From assembly GCA_009761415.1 (NCBI GenBank), contig QUOL01000017.1, positions 62,001 through 126,000 on the forward strand: 64,000 nucleotides of DNA. Direction: 5' to 3'. This DNA is from Sarcomyxa edulis (taxonomy: Eukaryota; Basidiomycota; Agaricomycetes; Agaricales; Mycenaceae). Below the pieces are notes generated by a model. The model was not told where the DNA came from. It was given only the letters and a program-made list of their open reading frames with translations, and did not search any database. The position numbers were made by a program, and so were the translations under genes. This document shows, piece by piece, positions 41,068 through 53,118 of the stretch (position 1 is the stretch's first letter; every line of letters starts with the position of its first letter).

Positions 41068-42242
41068 ATGGCTGTAGAGCCACCCTTTCGTTTGCAAACT
41101 ACTTCTTACGGTAGCAGGGGCCTCTTCACGACTCAGTACATCCCAAAGGACACACTTCTCCACGTTTGTCGTTCTCCATACGCTTCTGTCATTTATCACG
41201 CATTTCGAAAGGAGGTCTGTGCCCAATGCTTTGCATATGCATTCGATGTCAATAGGAACACCTGGAACATCAAGACGGACGACGCTGGTGATGGTGTATG
41301 GTTCTGCGGGGAGGAATGCAGAAACACTTGGATGAAGGAACAAAACGTCGGTGGGTTATTGGGATCGATGAACGCCGTTCTTGAAAAGGTAGCTAAGACT
41401 ATGAAGAAAATCAAGGTCGAATCCCTAGCAGTCAACGACGGGAAAGATATGTCCGAAATTGCACTCGACTTGGCTTGGAAAAATGCTGAAACGACCACAT
41501 CGAACCTCACATCCCAGTGCAACAAATTCGACGTTGTGCATTTGGACGATATGGAATTAGCAGCTGCACGGTTTGCGGTCTCAGCTATAACACGACGTTA
41601 TTTGGAGGACCACACTGGCGACGATACTCCTCCGACAATACCAGTTGATGCTAGCGGGGCCCCCTCCGGATGGCTTGACTTCCTGAAGCTCCAAGACAAC
41701 GAGCTTCTGCATATGCAGTCGCGGCCATATATGCTCAACTCCCACCTACGCATCTACGCATTTCTCCGAAGAGCCTTAATCCACACGATCCTCGAGGAAT
41801 ATGTCGTAACGTCCGAGAGTGTCAGAGCCGTCCTGGCTCGTGACCAAGGGAACGTTTTTGGTCTATGGGAAATGTCGAACTATCCAACGAGTGATAGTGA
41901 GATGCTGGGATGGGGCATGTATGTATCTGGGTCTTATTTCAATCACAGTCAGTAGCATCTGTGTTCACAATCGTATCCGTCTTTATACTGATCTGCCACG
42001 ACACGAATATAGACTGTGCCCCAAATGTTCGCAAGGCCCGCTCTGGCCGTGCTATGGAATTCTACACATCTAGAGATGTCGCTGAAGGCGAAGAACTTTG
42101 CATCAATTATATTGACATCAAGGACAATGTCACCGAAAGACGACGACAGCTGCTCAACAACTGGTACTTCGATTGCGTATGTGAACGCTGTAAAAACGAA
42201 CTTTCGGCCGAGAAAGGTCTAGATCCTGGAAACCGGGAGTAG
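41068..42242 (+). CDS. SET-domain (SMYD-like) protein lysine methyltransferase
   Basis: Two exons, 41068-41947 and 42013-42242; the A|AC join gives Asn-Cys in the NH..C motif. The start of the SET domain is [21 protein letters not shown] zinc-binding insert like a MYND finger follows (CAQCFAYAF.. then [11 protein letters not shown]). The catalytic core is [15 protein letters not shown], then [12 protein letters not shown] and a post-SET Cys cluster DCVCERC. This is the SMYD/SET6 arrangement. Substrates (histones or other proteins) cannot be told. The protein is 369 residues, normal for the group. Confidence 0.88.
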
Positions 42243-43575
42243 AAGATAGAAGCTCGTGTATACCCACCAAAATTAATTCATAACACCAGTGAGTTTCCTT
42301 GCACGCATCTGCCTCGTTGTACATATTGCTGATAGGGAGTATATGTTTAGATAGATCTTTAGACCGCACTTGCACATTCTGTGCACTGAAGTGCCGGTGC
42401 TTTTTTGCGAAGCCATGGCTATTCAACTTTAGCTCGAGAGAAGGACCATGCAAGTCAAGCACGCATCGTCAGATCTACCCCATTCTCTATCGGTTCCGCT
42501 CTTCCAGCTACCCGTCATGTTATTCTTGTTCTCCCCAGTTCGCACACTTTTTAAGTCTCGTCCTTTGGACAAGTCAAGCGACTCGGGGGAGATACTCCCA
42601 TAATGGTAACATATATTGGGCGTGCCTACTCTTCATAATCCTTTTTCCGCGTTTACGAGCTGGGCGCCAACCTCTACGACGCACCTTTCAGGTCGTGCAT
42701 TCCTTTGCTTTCCCGGTTTGACATCTGAAGTTGCCGCCCATGCTGTAGTTTACGTGCAGATGATCTCCTCTTTCTGATATCGCGACGCTTATCTTGCTCA
42801 CACTTAGGGCAAGTACAACAACATGGAATACACGTGGAGACTCTTGGTTGGCAGTCTGCTTATGCATAGAGCGTCTAGGTGAGTACGTATCTCTCTATTT
42901 TTCCATCTCAGCGCTGTCGAGAAATTCAGACCATTGACTTTGAGTCTTCCACTAGCTTCTAAGTTACACCCCAACCCTATCTCCGGTCAGGGGTGCCCTG
43001 ACATTCTACGAATTGCAAGACAGACACAACATATGCTTGAATAATCCTTCTAGTGCCGCAAGTCTCACCGTTATCGTATAAGCTCTGATTGACCAACCTC
43101 AGGCGCCCATAACCTAGATTTCTTCTAGATGTCGAGCTTGTGCTAATGTCATAGTCCTGCCAGGATATTACAGCGTCTGTTCGGCTTTCCTAGCGAAGGA
43201 CCGACCGTTGTGGCGTTATAATAGCTCCGTGTAGACGAATGCCATACTAGTTGCTCTCGGTGGCTACGCTATTGACTGCTTGTCGTCAAAAACGAGGTCT
43301 TTCAAGCTGTAAGATCTTCAGCTCATTGTTCGAGCCACTGATTTTCAAAACTACGTCACTGTAATGCCGTTCAAGCGGGTTCAGGATTTTACGAACAAAA
43401 TGTGTAAGAACCAAACATTCAGTGAAGGTGGCATATAGTTGTGTTGTACCGAATACATGAAAAACAGAAACAGTGCGTAGAGATCTAGAGAAAATAACAA
43501 CGGAAGAAGTTTGCAGTGCAGTCTAAATCGACATGCATGTGCGTGACTTGATCGCTGAATATGATTGCTATGGAG
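42243..43575. other. Intergenic, 1.3 kb, no gene supported
   Basis: No frame longer than about 140 codons and none with recognisable protein features; the longest (42299-42721, plus) looks random in composition. Possibly 3' UTRs of the two convergent neighbours and spacer. Confidence 0.45.
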
Positions 43576-44238
43576 TTAGGTGGAGGTCAGGGTGGTGACA
43601 TTGTCTTCAGTGGTGTCAATGAGTGCGATGAAATCAGTGGCGGGGGCTACATCCAATGCGTCGGAATCCTGAGTAATGTCTGGAAAATCACTGTCAAATG
43701 CATATCAGACGTGTATACTGTTTCTTCATAATTGAAAAAGAACATACAGAATGAAGTCCCCGGCTGATTCGATAGACCGTAGAACATACTGCTTGGCCCG
43801 CCTTTTGAATTTGTCGGTGCCCCGAAGGATTGACGGGACACGACCACCAACGGCGGCCCATTTGCGTGGCTCCTCATCTATGAACAAAGCTCCTCGTCTT
43901 CCAGCACTGTCGGGGGTTCGCAACAGATCAAAAAATCGTCTCAACTCCGCGTCCATTTCCTTGGTACGAGTTTCTTTCTGATACGCCATTGGAAGAGCCC
44001 AGCACGACACCGTGCTATTTTCGCTCATCCAGATATTGTCCAGGAAGATGCCACTAATCTCGGAGCGCCTCAAGACTAGGGCGGCCACTTTCAGGATTCC
44101 GCGGTCCCTCGCAGATCCAATGGACTCCCCGGGTGCTGGTATGCACCATTGATGATCCAGTGCCGTCTGAAGCATCCAAGGCTCGTTGAGAATATAGCCC
44201 AAAACAAGGGTGCATCCGGAATCGTTTGTGTCGGACAT
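43576..44238 (-). CDS. Unknown protein, two exons, 201 residues
   Basis: Exons 44238-43748 and 43690-43576, with a 57-bp GT-AG intron (GTATGT ... GACAG) and a continuous joined frame of 606 nt. The protein starts MSDTNDSGCTLVLGYILNEP, has ELRRFFDLLRTPDSAGRRGA and KFKRRAKQYVLRSIESAGDF, and ends in an acidic, Thr-rich tail. No signal peptide or membrane helix. I do not recognise a family. The good coding length and clean intron make it likely real. Confidence 0.5.
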
Positions 44239-45359
44239 CTGTCAGTGGCAGCGACGCGTTCAGTCAACGGTTCAATGATAATGCCACTCGCGAAGACAGT
44301 CCGACGCTCACCTGTATGATATGCCACGGGTTTAGATGAGGAGAGAGATTATGGTATGTCGAGTTCCAATGGTGTCAGAGAACAAAGACAGATGTTTGAG
44401 AAGAGGAAGGACCCTGTCAAGACGTGAGAAAGCTCCAAATATGCAACGTCCACAAGACGTCTATGCCACAACTGTGGACCGCTTGAGTGCTATAATTACT
44501 GCATTAGCAATGACACTCTTGGGCGTCCGAGAATATAAGGACGTGTGCAATCCTCGCCGGGCATTTTCAGGGCTCTTCTTCCTCGGGTGAATGCTTTATG
44601 CTTCCTGTTGAAACCTTCCAGTCAATCCGCAAGAGAACGAGGATGGTCACCTTCTTGGTGCCGGAGTATTTCACCCTATTTCCGACGCTTTGTGGGTCCC
44701 TGTTCATGACAGACGGAGTCGAGGCAAGGGTGTCAATAGGCCCGAGTCTATTGCCTGGTGAGGACGATTGCGACTAGGCCTACGTACATTCATAGGATGT
44801 CAAATTCCTCGAGATGTATTCAATCAGTTCTCAGGGAATAGATATGGATTGTTTCTGGTGAGAGTCGAACAACGTGAAGACAATGAGTGAAGGATAAAGT
44901 TTTTCCTTGAGTGCGGGTAGGTAGGCTGATACCCCAAAACTGGGCAGATAGGCTAGTAAGTAAGATCGCATAGTATACAGGTGAAATCCTCGTACATCAA
45001 CCTCCAGTTCGACATCTTTCTGACGAAGAGATAGAAATAGGGGACCCAGAATTGCGATTATAGGGAGGTGTTGGCCCACAGGCTTCCAAGCTCGCGTCCA
45101 TGAACAAGTAACACCAGAAACCTACGAGAGGATGTATCTTCATGCTTCCGGTACGTTGATGTGTATCACCAGTTCCTAGACGACGATATTCAGACCAAAA
45201 CACAGGGGGGCGACCAAAAAACGACTGGTATAATAATAAGTTGCTCCTCCAGAGCGATACTTTTGATACAACATGAACGACGTAAAGGGCCTCGGGCAGG
45301 TGGGAGTCAAAGATAGTCCATACTCTTTCCCCTACGCAGATAAGGATGCCGTAGTTAGT
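44239..45359. other. Intergenic, 1.1 kb, no gene supported
   Basis: Short frames only. A minus-strand word at about 44860-44880 resembling a tRNA T-arm was checked and rejected. Confidence 0.45.
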
Positions 45360-45840
45360 CTATTTTGTGAAGGCACGAATGACTTTGGCGGAGATATGGA
45401 GGAAGAAGATGGAGCCAATGAACGAGAGTGACAGGACGATAACGATGAATGGGTCACTTTTCATATGGAAGCAGATGAGTATGGCTTATTGTTCACGAAA
45501 GAATGTACAGCGGGAAAGACTGCACTCACACTCGTAGACCTGGCGAATCGTCCGTGTAGAGCTTAAGCATAGTGTTCGAGGACCCGCCAGCACCTGCTGC
45601 GCGACTAGAGTTGGGCCTCGAGGCCTGGGTGCCAGCAGCACGTCGTCTAAGCAGAAAACATTCGGAAATGAGTTCGACGCTGGGTAATGCTACAGCGCGC
45701 ACCGAATTTGAGCGCCAGGGGGTTTGGCTACTGCTGTTCCAGCTCCTACGCGGCTGCCATTTGAACGAGGAGAATCAGAGTCGGACTGTAACATATTTTT
45801 TCAGTCAAAAACGAAGGCCAAGTTGATGAAAACGGACCAT
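45360..45840 (-). CDS. SBH1: Sec61 translocon beta subunit (SBH1-like)
   Basis: Four exons: 45840-45838, 45785-45703, 45646-45530, 45456-45360; 300 nt, 99 residues. The protein starts MSDSDSPRSNGSR, then has RRRAAGTQASRPNSSRAAGA and GGSSNTMLKLYTDDSPGLRV, a single C-terminal membrane helix (DPFIVIVLSLSFIGSIFFLH) and the tail ISAKVIRAFTK. This is the standard tail-anchored Sec61-beta layout; the protein sits in the ER membrane and helps nascent chains enter the Sec61 channel. The exons are too short to show up as long open frames. The first exon is only the ATG, joined to TCC by an intron with donor GTCCGT. The alternative is to start at the ATG at 45792-45794 just before the acceptor, adding Leu-Gln. 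Confidence 0.88.
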
Positions 45841-48818
45841 GGTTGCGTATGAGGAGAGTCAAGAAGAAATGTTTCGGTTGTGCTGGCAATCGTCAGTCGA
45901 GAGGAGCTTGCCCGTGGGAATTTACTTCGTACACGTGGACCGACGTGTCGAGATTCGACGCGTCTCTCTGAGTCTCTCATCCTATCTGAGTATCACATCA
46001 TCCTCTTGTACATATTGGACCTTGCTCAAAACCTCTTGGCTGATTTTTTGCTCAGCGTTTATCACATACCAATGTTTCCCGTTTTCCCGAAGTTATCAAC
46101 AACACAAGGGCCACTGTACGGCAATAACCGTGCACATGCGAGTTACACGATCAAACTATGAGTATGCATTATGTTCCTAGAGTGTTCAAACGGCGTTCAA
46201 AGGAGGTGGCTCTAGACTCTATTCTTCCCGAACGAGTATCTGGAAGGAAGGCTTCATGGGTAGGGGTCTCACATTTATATTCAAGTTTACTCTTTCCGTC
46301 ATGGATATTCTATCGAATATACCTTTTCAACGCCAGCGACGAATGACCGACGGAAGTATCCAGAGTGTGGCCGAGAAAATCTATCACGATGATAGGACTC
46401 TCTCCAGCGACCCCTTACATACCATAACGTTATCCCGGGATATGATTAGCATGCAAAGCAGGTTCCGATACAGGTGGGTTTCCCTTTCTGAGATGGAGAA
46501 CGGCTCGGTTACTCACGAGCTCCGTTGTTTGTCCCGGTAGATTGATACAGTATACACGAAAACGATCACGGGGATAGATCTTGTGAGCCGCATGGCCTGA
46601 AAGAAGTATAGTATAGCCAGAACACCGAGTCTTTGAACGCCCAGCGCAACTCCAGAGTGACAGAACTTCAGTTCATCCAGGTTCTGAGACCGGTATTCCG
46701 GAAGTCAGTGGCCCGATTGAGGGTTTGATTTTAGGCATTCGCCGTTATCGATGGGCTTAATCCCAGCCGGTCTTTTTAGGTCTTCATGGGACATGAGTTG
46801 TCAGAGATGGTGGTGATAGCTGTGATAGGCCCAGACAAATGTGAGATGTTTTTCATTTTTACGCTGCTTGACTTCAGTCGGAACAATACGGCACGGGCAT
46901 GACTGTATATCGCGTCAGTAAGTGTTAGAGTGTTAGAGATGAATGAAAGGCTGGTAAGTACCGAATGAAATGAACTGTCGTTGGGGAAAGAGGCGTAGCG
47001 AACCCCAATCGAATATCCTTCATAGAACGCGGAGGTAATGATCGGCCTCGATTATTCGGGACGCTGGAACATAGACAAGTCTGTATAACCCAGGATGTAA
47101 GCATCGAGTCGCGTATCATATGCAAGTACATACAAAATTCACCCCTTGGGGACTTTAGAGGACGTAGCTCCTAAAGCTCCGGGCGGGTCAAAAAGAATAG
47201 CGCAGTCTGCGCAGAGCCTGAGGACTCCAATACAGTCTTGCTCATCGTTGGATGGTCGAGATGGAAGTTTACGATTTAAGCTCCTGAATGAAATGATCCC
47301 AACCACGATCAAAGACGTACTCTTTCACTAGCCAAGTGCCCTAGTATCGGCACAGAGACGAAGCTCAGAATGTGAAGTCACAGCGGTGGTTCAATCTTCC
47401 ATCAGTCTGAACGATCAGAGAAACAGGCAAGTCCCGCGGACTGAGAGTTGAGGAATAAATTAGCTATACGTTGGTATTTTGCGGGTAGCGTATAGTTCTT
47501 AGACCCAGGGCAGAAGATAAGAATCTACGAAGTTATGAGTGCGAATGAAAGAGAGTCTCAGGCCGGGTTCATGATTAGGGCGGAGTCCATCGGAATCCGA
47601 AATTCGACTCAATGCAAAGACTCGGACGGCTGTCCTTAGGCTGTCCAAGTTTCGTCTCGTGAATTGCTCATAAATTCGATAAAAGGGCCATGGCGCTCTC
47701 CGCTATCTGGATATAGTATGTGAGTGTCACTCGATGGTGTTCTCGATACTGCTTTTTTGAAGGATCGTCCCAGCTCGGCTTGACGACAAGGTATACACGC
47801 CACCTTCTTCGTAACACTGGCAGTGGTTGCGGACGATTGCTCTAGAGAAGATCATATACGGACCAATCGGCCAAGAGAGCGTGCAAGATAGGTCAAGGAA
47901 CTTGAGGGAAGTGGATACGGGCTGTTCTTACGACGAGAGGGTTTAAGCGTTTGTTGTACGTCCCTCCATGATGGTGGACTCGATTGATCTACGTGCGTAA
48001 AACCTCAGGAGCTCCTCTCATGGCTTCTGGCCGTATTTATGTATTGCGATGCTTGGGATTGGCGTCAATGTTACAGGAACACCCCCACAACGCTGCGCAT
48101 TGACACCATGATGCTGTTTTCGGCTACGATCTGACTGGGAACATCTCAAAGCTCAAAGTGGCTTTACACGCTGAAAACATGAGGCACAAAACCATCTGGA
48201 ATCGTTCCGTGTCGACCGACCCTTCTCCGACCTTCTTGTCCGATCATGTGGGTCTGTGTCTGTGCTACTTACCAAACTGGTCAGATTTTGTCACAGGCCC
48301 GTTTTGAGCTAGCTTGCTATTCTCTCTTCACTGTGCTACTTTCAAATTCGTATGCTAGCGTGGTCATGCTATAGGGAGACTTGCTTATCTTCTAGATGGT
48401 AGTCTCCAACGCAGTTCACACCCCAGAAGTCTAAGGACAAGTCTGGCCCGTCGGATGGTAACAATTAATATCTAACGATTCGGGACATCATCTGTGATTC
48501 CAACAGAAGGGTCCAGGTGACATGGAATTGGATTGGACATCCTCAGACTTCCGTTCAAGTAAGTAATCTCCCGAGTGCCCGCTCGCTTAAAGCCTCGTGC
48601 TTACTTATACCACCTCTCGCGCTTTGTCTTTAGGATGCTCCTCCTTGGCCCTTAAGAAGTGCCATTCGCATCAACTCGCAGGCCACGTGAAGCAGGCTTG
48701 ATCTCTCGCTCTTTTATAGTCTGCGCTTTGTCTCGACATACAACCTGCTCACTCATTCTATACTCCGTCGCTACTCCCCAATTACCCTCGATCACTTTTT
48801 CCTTTCCCTTACTGAAAT
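45841..48818. other. Gene-poor gap, 3 kb
   Basis: I find no supported gene on either strand. Small frames such as 46256-46540 and 45839-46180 (plus) and 46925-47131 (minus) lack family resemblance, and splice signals around them cannot be chained. No tandem repeat, LTR or transposase similarity was seen. It may hold a non-coding RNA, a decayed element or a gene with very short exons that I could not assemble. Confidence 0.4.
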
Positions 48819-51150
48819 ATGCTCAGTCTTGGACCGGGGTCGACGTGCGACGTGTGTTTAGAGCCGTTTGGCCAGGATCTAAAGGCACCGTACTCTATCC
48901 ATTGTGGTCATGTCTTTTGTCTTGAGTAAGTATCCTTTTGTTTCATATTCTTATACGCGTCGTCTCAATGCCCTTCGAAGTTGCCTCAATCACCTTCGTC
49001 CAGTTATATGTCCTCTATGCCGGATACCCTTCGAACCAGGCTCGTTTATCAAGCTCCACATCGACGTAGACTCGATATCAGTCGAACATCGTGCCGTCAA
49101 TGGCCAGGACTCTGACGAAGTTGAGCGGGAAGCCCGACGACTCCATGCCTCTATGGCAAGTGTCGTCAACTCCGGCTCAGGCGAAGCTCCATTACGCCAG
49201 CTGATAGACGAGTGCATGACCTTCGTCCATGCTCATAAGGATTCTCCCTGGGTGCGCATCGTTATCCTTTCGTATACGTCTGGTCTACTGACTTATTGAA
49301 TTGCATTCGCAGCACCAATACCTTCGTGTTACTTCTCGCACGATGAAGTATCTACATGAGGTGAAGCTGCAGCTCAAAGATGAAATAGAGACCGTGCGTA
49401 GCCTTGAGAAGACCATTGCGGAATTGGAATCGCAGAAGGAACAACTGACAAAGCGAGTGGAGGATTTGTTGGCACGGAGTCGAGATGATAGGGAGACCGC
49501 GCTCGCGGTTGAGATGAGCTTGAGAGAACACTATGGACGTACCCGGGAAGCGTACGACGAGATTTACGAGTGAGTTTTCTTCTCGTCGCGTCTTGGTACT
49601 CGGTCCTCATATTTCATTTCCCCTCTGTAGTCGAGTGAGTGAGAATTTATGTCCCATTTCCCATTATCATTGAACACGTGATATCATAGTACAAATTCAT
49701 CGTGGCTGAATGGGGGAGGTTGAACGAGGAACATAATCGTAGACCGGCCGATGCTGGATCCCAGGAACTAAAGTCCACAGCGATTGACAGCTTATCTGTC
49801 GCATCCGCTGACCGTACAATCAGGAAGGGTAAGGGGAAGGCTGATTCGGGATTCTTCATCTCGCCTATGCCACCGCTCACCCCTTTACCTGTGTCGTCAG
49901 AGGCCGTCGCTCCCCCTCCGGATAGTAATGATCATATTGCCCAAGAACTTGCCATTCTCAACCGTCCGCTTGGTCTTTTGTGCGGCAAACAGCATTGTCC
50001 TTTCAACTGTGATTGTGCCCCTCTTCCTGTGTTTCCTCGATCTCCTTCACTGTCTTTTCAAGCGCCTCAGCATACAGCTCCGTCTCCCACCTCTTCGTCT
50101 CCAAACTTAACTCGTACGCCCCACATCCCCGAACCCGAAGTGCGTGTATCCCCTCCTGAGGCACAATCCCTCGTTCGGGACTCGGAGCCAACACCTACAC
50201 CCATTCGTGGCGTACGCCGTACGCCGGGTGGTCTTTCGCTGACTGCTCCGATCGCTGAGGCGGACCGAAGCTCGAGTCGTTCTCGATCATTCTCAAACCA
50301 GCCTCCCGCCGAATCGTCGAGTGTTTCTACGTATCCCTCTTCTCCGGTAAGAACTCCTGAACGAGACACTACTTCAATTGGTTCGCTAGCTCCCAAGTCA
50401 AGCAATTACAATGTTCCACAAGAACATCTGCGCAGCCGGCTCCACGATATTCTTAGCTCCCCCACAACTTCAACCTCCTTGCCGAATTTGTCCGGAGGCC
50501 ATTTCCCAGCCACGCCGAAGTCGAACTTGATGGACTCACGTCGTGATACTTTACCTACCAGCCGTTCCACGCCATCAGCACTACCTGTGCTGCAGAGTCA
50601 AGCGACATCACAGCCAATTCCTATTCGTGGACCAGTGGATCATCAGTTTGCCTCCATCAACGTCAGTGCACCGGCACCTGGTTCGAACGCCAGCTCGTCG
50701 ACATCTGGCTCTGGTATGTCCCATGCAAGCAGCGCTGCGTTCGCATTAGAACAGGCCCAGAAGGAGCTTCGCAGAGCCGAGAAGGAACGCCAACGAGCGC
50801 AACAAAACAACATCGCTTCGCAAAGCCTTGAAGTATCGGGTACATCCTCGTCCACATCATCCACCTCTAGGCCTGGAGTTTCCAGATCGAACTCTCGACG
50901 CGATTACGGCAATTCGACTTCAGCGTCATCGAGTCTTCCTCGGGAATCTTCTGTCACTTCTGTTGCTGCTGCTGCTTCTCGTCCGCACGCCGTGTATATC
51001 CCTTCCAGCCTGAAACCCAGTTCGACCTCTTACATCTCCAGTGCGTACGCTACGCAACAAAACCTAACACGGTATCCGTCGACGACAAGCACCAAGAGCA
51101 AAGTATCGACTGCAATGACTGGCAACGGTAACGTTGGTCTGTACGCGTAA
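48819..51150 (+). CDS. RING-finger protein with coiled coil and long Ser-rich tail
   Basis: Exons 48819-48925, 48981-49251, 49313-49569, 49631-49634 (4 nt), 49690-51150. The N-terminus is a RING: CDVCLEPFG, SIHCGHVFCLDCLNH, VICPLCRIPF, with all Cys/His ligands in order, so E3 ubiquitin-ligase activity is likely. Residues of about 125-240 are a coiled coil (EIETVRSLEKTIAELESQ; REHYGRTREAYDEIYDRY). The last 400 residues are low-complexity Ser/Pro/Thr with a Glu/Arg helix (QAQKELRRAEKERQRAQQNN). The 4-nt exon TCGA supplies the last base of Asp and all of Arg in EIYDRYKFIVAEW; without it the frame breaks. The partner or target is unknown. Confidence 0.82.
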
Positions 51151-52157
51151 AGGCGGCTCGGCGGGAATGGTGGACCTCTCTTATGCGGCCTTTCTCGAAT
51201 TGACACCCTTAATCTTTGAAAGCAATTCCGTTATCTATCTTATTGAAGTCCGTTCTTGACGAACGACAGTGGGACCATTTCTTCACTATTAGAATGTACA
51301 TTTCATTGCACGTACAGTTGTACCATTACTCATTCTCTGGATTATCATTTATGACATCTACCTATGCGGGTCACTTGCTCCTGCTCCAAAGAAAGCGCAT
51401 GCTTCTTGTTCCGGATTGTCGTCTAAGACCCTTTCGAATTTAGAGTTGAACACACCATTCACGCAAAGCCATTCGCGGGAGAATATAAGTTGACCGGGAT
51501 ACATATCACGCTGGCTCCGAGCCGTTAACATGACACCCAACTTCGGAATACACACTTGAGAGGGGCGATGACCGTGCCTAACTTCATCATCATACGGATG
51601 AATCTAGTGCTCGGGATCGATAAAACAAAGTTTTCCGAATCGCACTCAATCAGCGACTGGTCAACAGTCGCCACATCGCTGGGGCGTTTTCGCAGTCCCC
51701 CAATTTTGAAGTTCCGTGGCACTGCCAGGCTTTCGACTGTTCCGAATTGAATGGAAAGTTGATAGCACCGGTTGAGTTATCGGAACGGACGGTGGTAGTA
51801 GATGTTGGGAACCATACGCAAATGATCACCTGGTACTCCAAACCTTGGAGAATAGACTGTGCTAACGCACAGATAGGACGGATCATCGAGATTCGAAAGA
51901 CCATATGCATATCTATAAGGAATGGACTTGGTTGATCCCTGGAAGTACCAAAGTGTACCAGAAGTGTGATAACAAGCCGATCGGGCAAATGCTGTGGTTG
52001 ACAAGATAAGTAGATAAACGAGTAAAAGGGAAAATACAATAGGAAGACAAAGGCATAGCGGTTCCGATCCGAATGCGTGGTATGAACAATAAGTCGTGAG
52101 TAGGTATAGCCGGATAGAATGGTTGTTATTGACGGTCAGGTTAAGGATGGATCCGAC
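51151..52157. other. Intergenic, 1 kb, no gene supported
   Basis: Between the convergent RING and R-SNARE genes. Only short frames; presumably 3' UTRs and spacer. Confidence 0.45.
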
Positions 52158-53118
52158 CTAAGGGCTCGGCGTGGACTTCGAGCCACACTGATTGAGACCA
52201 GCACCGCAAAATTGCGCGACTAGGATCCACGCGAAAACCTTGATATCCTGATATCAGTTTCACCGTTGAATACCGCAGCCAATAGCGGAAACACACCAGA
52301 GCGACTAGGACACATAATGCCAATATCTTGCTATTCCTCCACCACATTTGTCTTCTGACACTTCTCGCACCCCTCCTGAACGCTGTGGCTTGACCTGCCA
52401 TCACATCGGTTTTATCTACCAAGAGCTCAATTCTCTCACCGCGGCTGAGAATCTGCTCGACATTTTGCACCATGATGTCTTTGACTTGGTTCAATTCCGT
52501 CTGCGCACGTGTGAGCTCGTCGGTGGGAGGAGCTGTGTTATAAGTGTGCATTAGGTCAGATATGACAGGTCCAAATGTGCTCTGAAGGCCGTAGGCTTCT
52601 TCAAGGTCCGAGGGGGACGATGACGATGACGACGGTGTGGCCAAAAACTATACGAAAGTCAGTCACGATGATAGGGGAAATTGTCAATGCGCACCTTTCG
52701 CTGCAAATCGGCGAGGAAAGCGAATGGCATCCGTCTGTTAAATTCATCAGGAAACAGTAATTCACGTTCTGACGTCATTTGTACATACCGTCCAGCAGAG
52801 TCATCTGCCATGACTAGGTAGGTGAACCCTCCCTGCGAGATGTAATGGAACTGGTACTGTTCATAGACATATGTCAATTTACTATCATTAGGCGGTATCT
52901 TGGAAAGGATTGTTTGCGTGGCTAAAGATACAGATCTTTGAGAACTCGTGGATGCAATGAATCGAAGATAGTGTGCATACCTTGCGAAAAATCCCGCTTT
53001 CCTCCCCGGTGTTCCGCGAGAATTGTGGATCCCCGAGCGACTAGTGCGTGTATCTGATATTTGAATGAGCGAAGTTGACTATGTTCTTATGAAGGAATAG
53101 CGGATGTACCAACGACAT
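52158..53118 (-). CDS. Longin-type R-SNARE (VAMP7-like)
   Basis: The first exon is 9 nt (53118-53110, ATG TCG TTG), then IHALVARGSTILAEHRGGKR begins the longin domain (YVYEQYQFHYISQGGFTYLV; RMPFAFLADLQRKF). The SNARE motif runs TRAQTELNQVKDIMVQNVEQ to ILSRGERIELLVDKTDVM, with the zero-layer Arg in LSRGER, followed by a membrane anchor. The last intron is best read as ending at AAG before GTTTTCGCG, giving LCVLVALVFAWILVAQFCGA and the tail GLNQCGSKSTPSP, which is the conserved fungal VAMP7-like end. Role: fusion of vesicles with vacuole/endosome or plasma membrane. Without that intron the frame would replace the anchor with an unrelated tail. Confidence 0.85.

Noticed and set aside
42299..42721. 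Plus-strand open frame of 140 codons
   Set aside because: Composition looks random, no splice chain or family resemblance; it lies in the 3' flank of the SET gene.
44855..44885. Minus-strand GTTCGACTC word like a tRNA T-arm
   Set aside because: No matching acceptor or anticodon stem could be found upstream.
52141..52270. R-SNARE read through without its last intron
   Set aside because: It would replace the membrane anchor by a polar tail; splicing to GTTTTCGCG restores the known anchor and GLNQC end.
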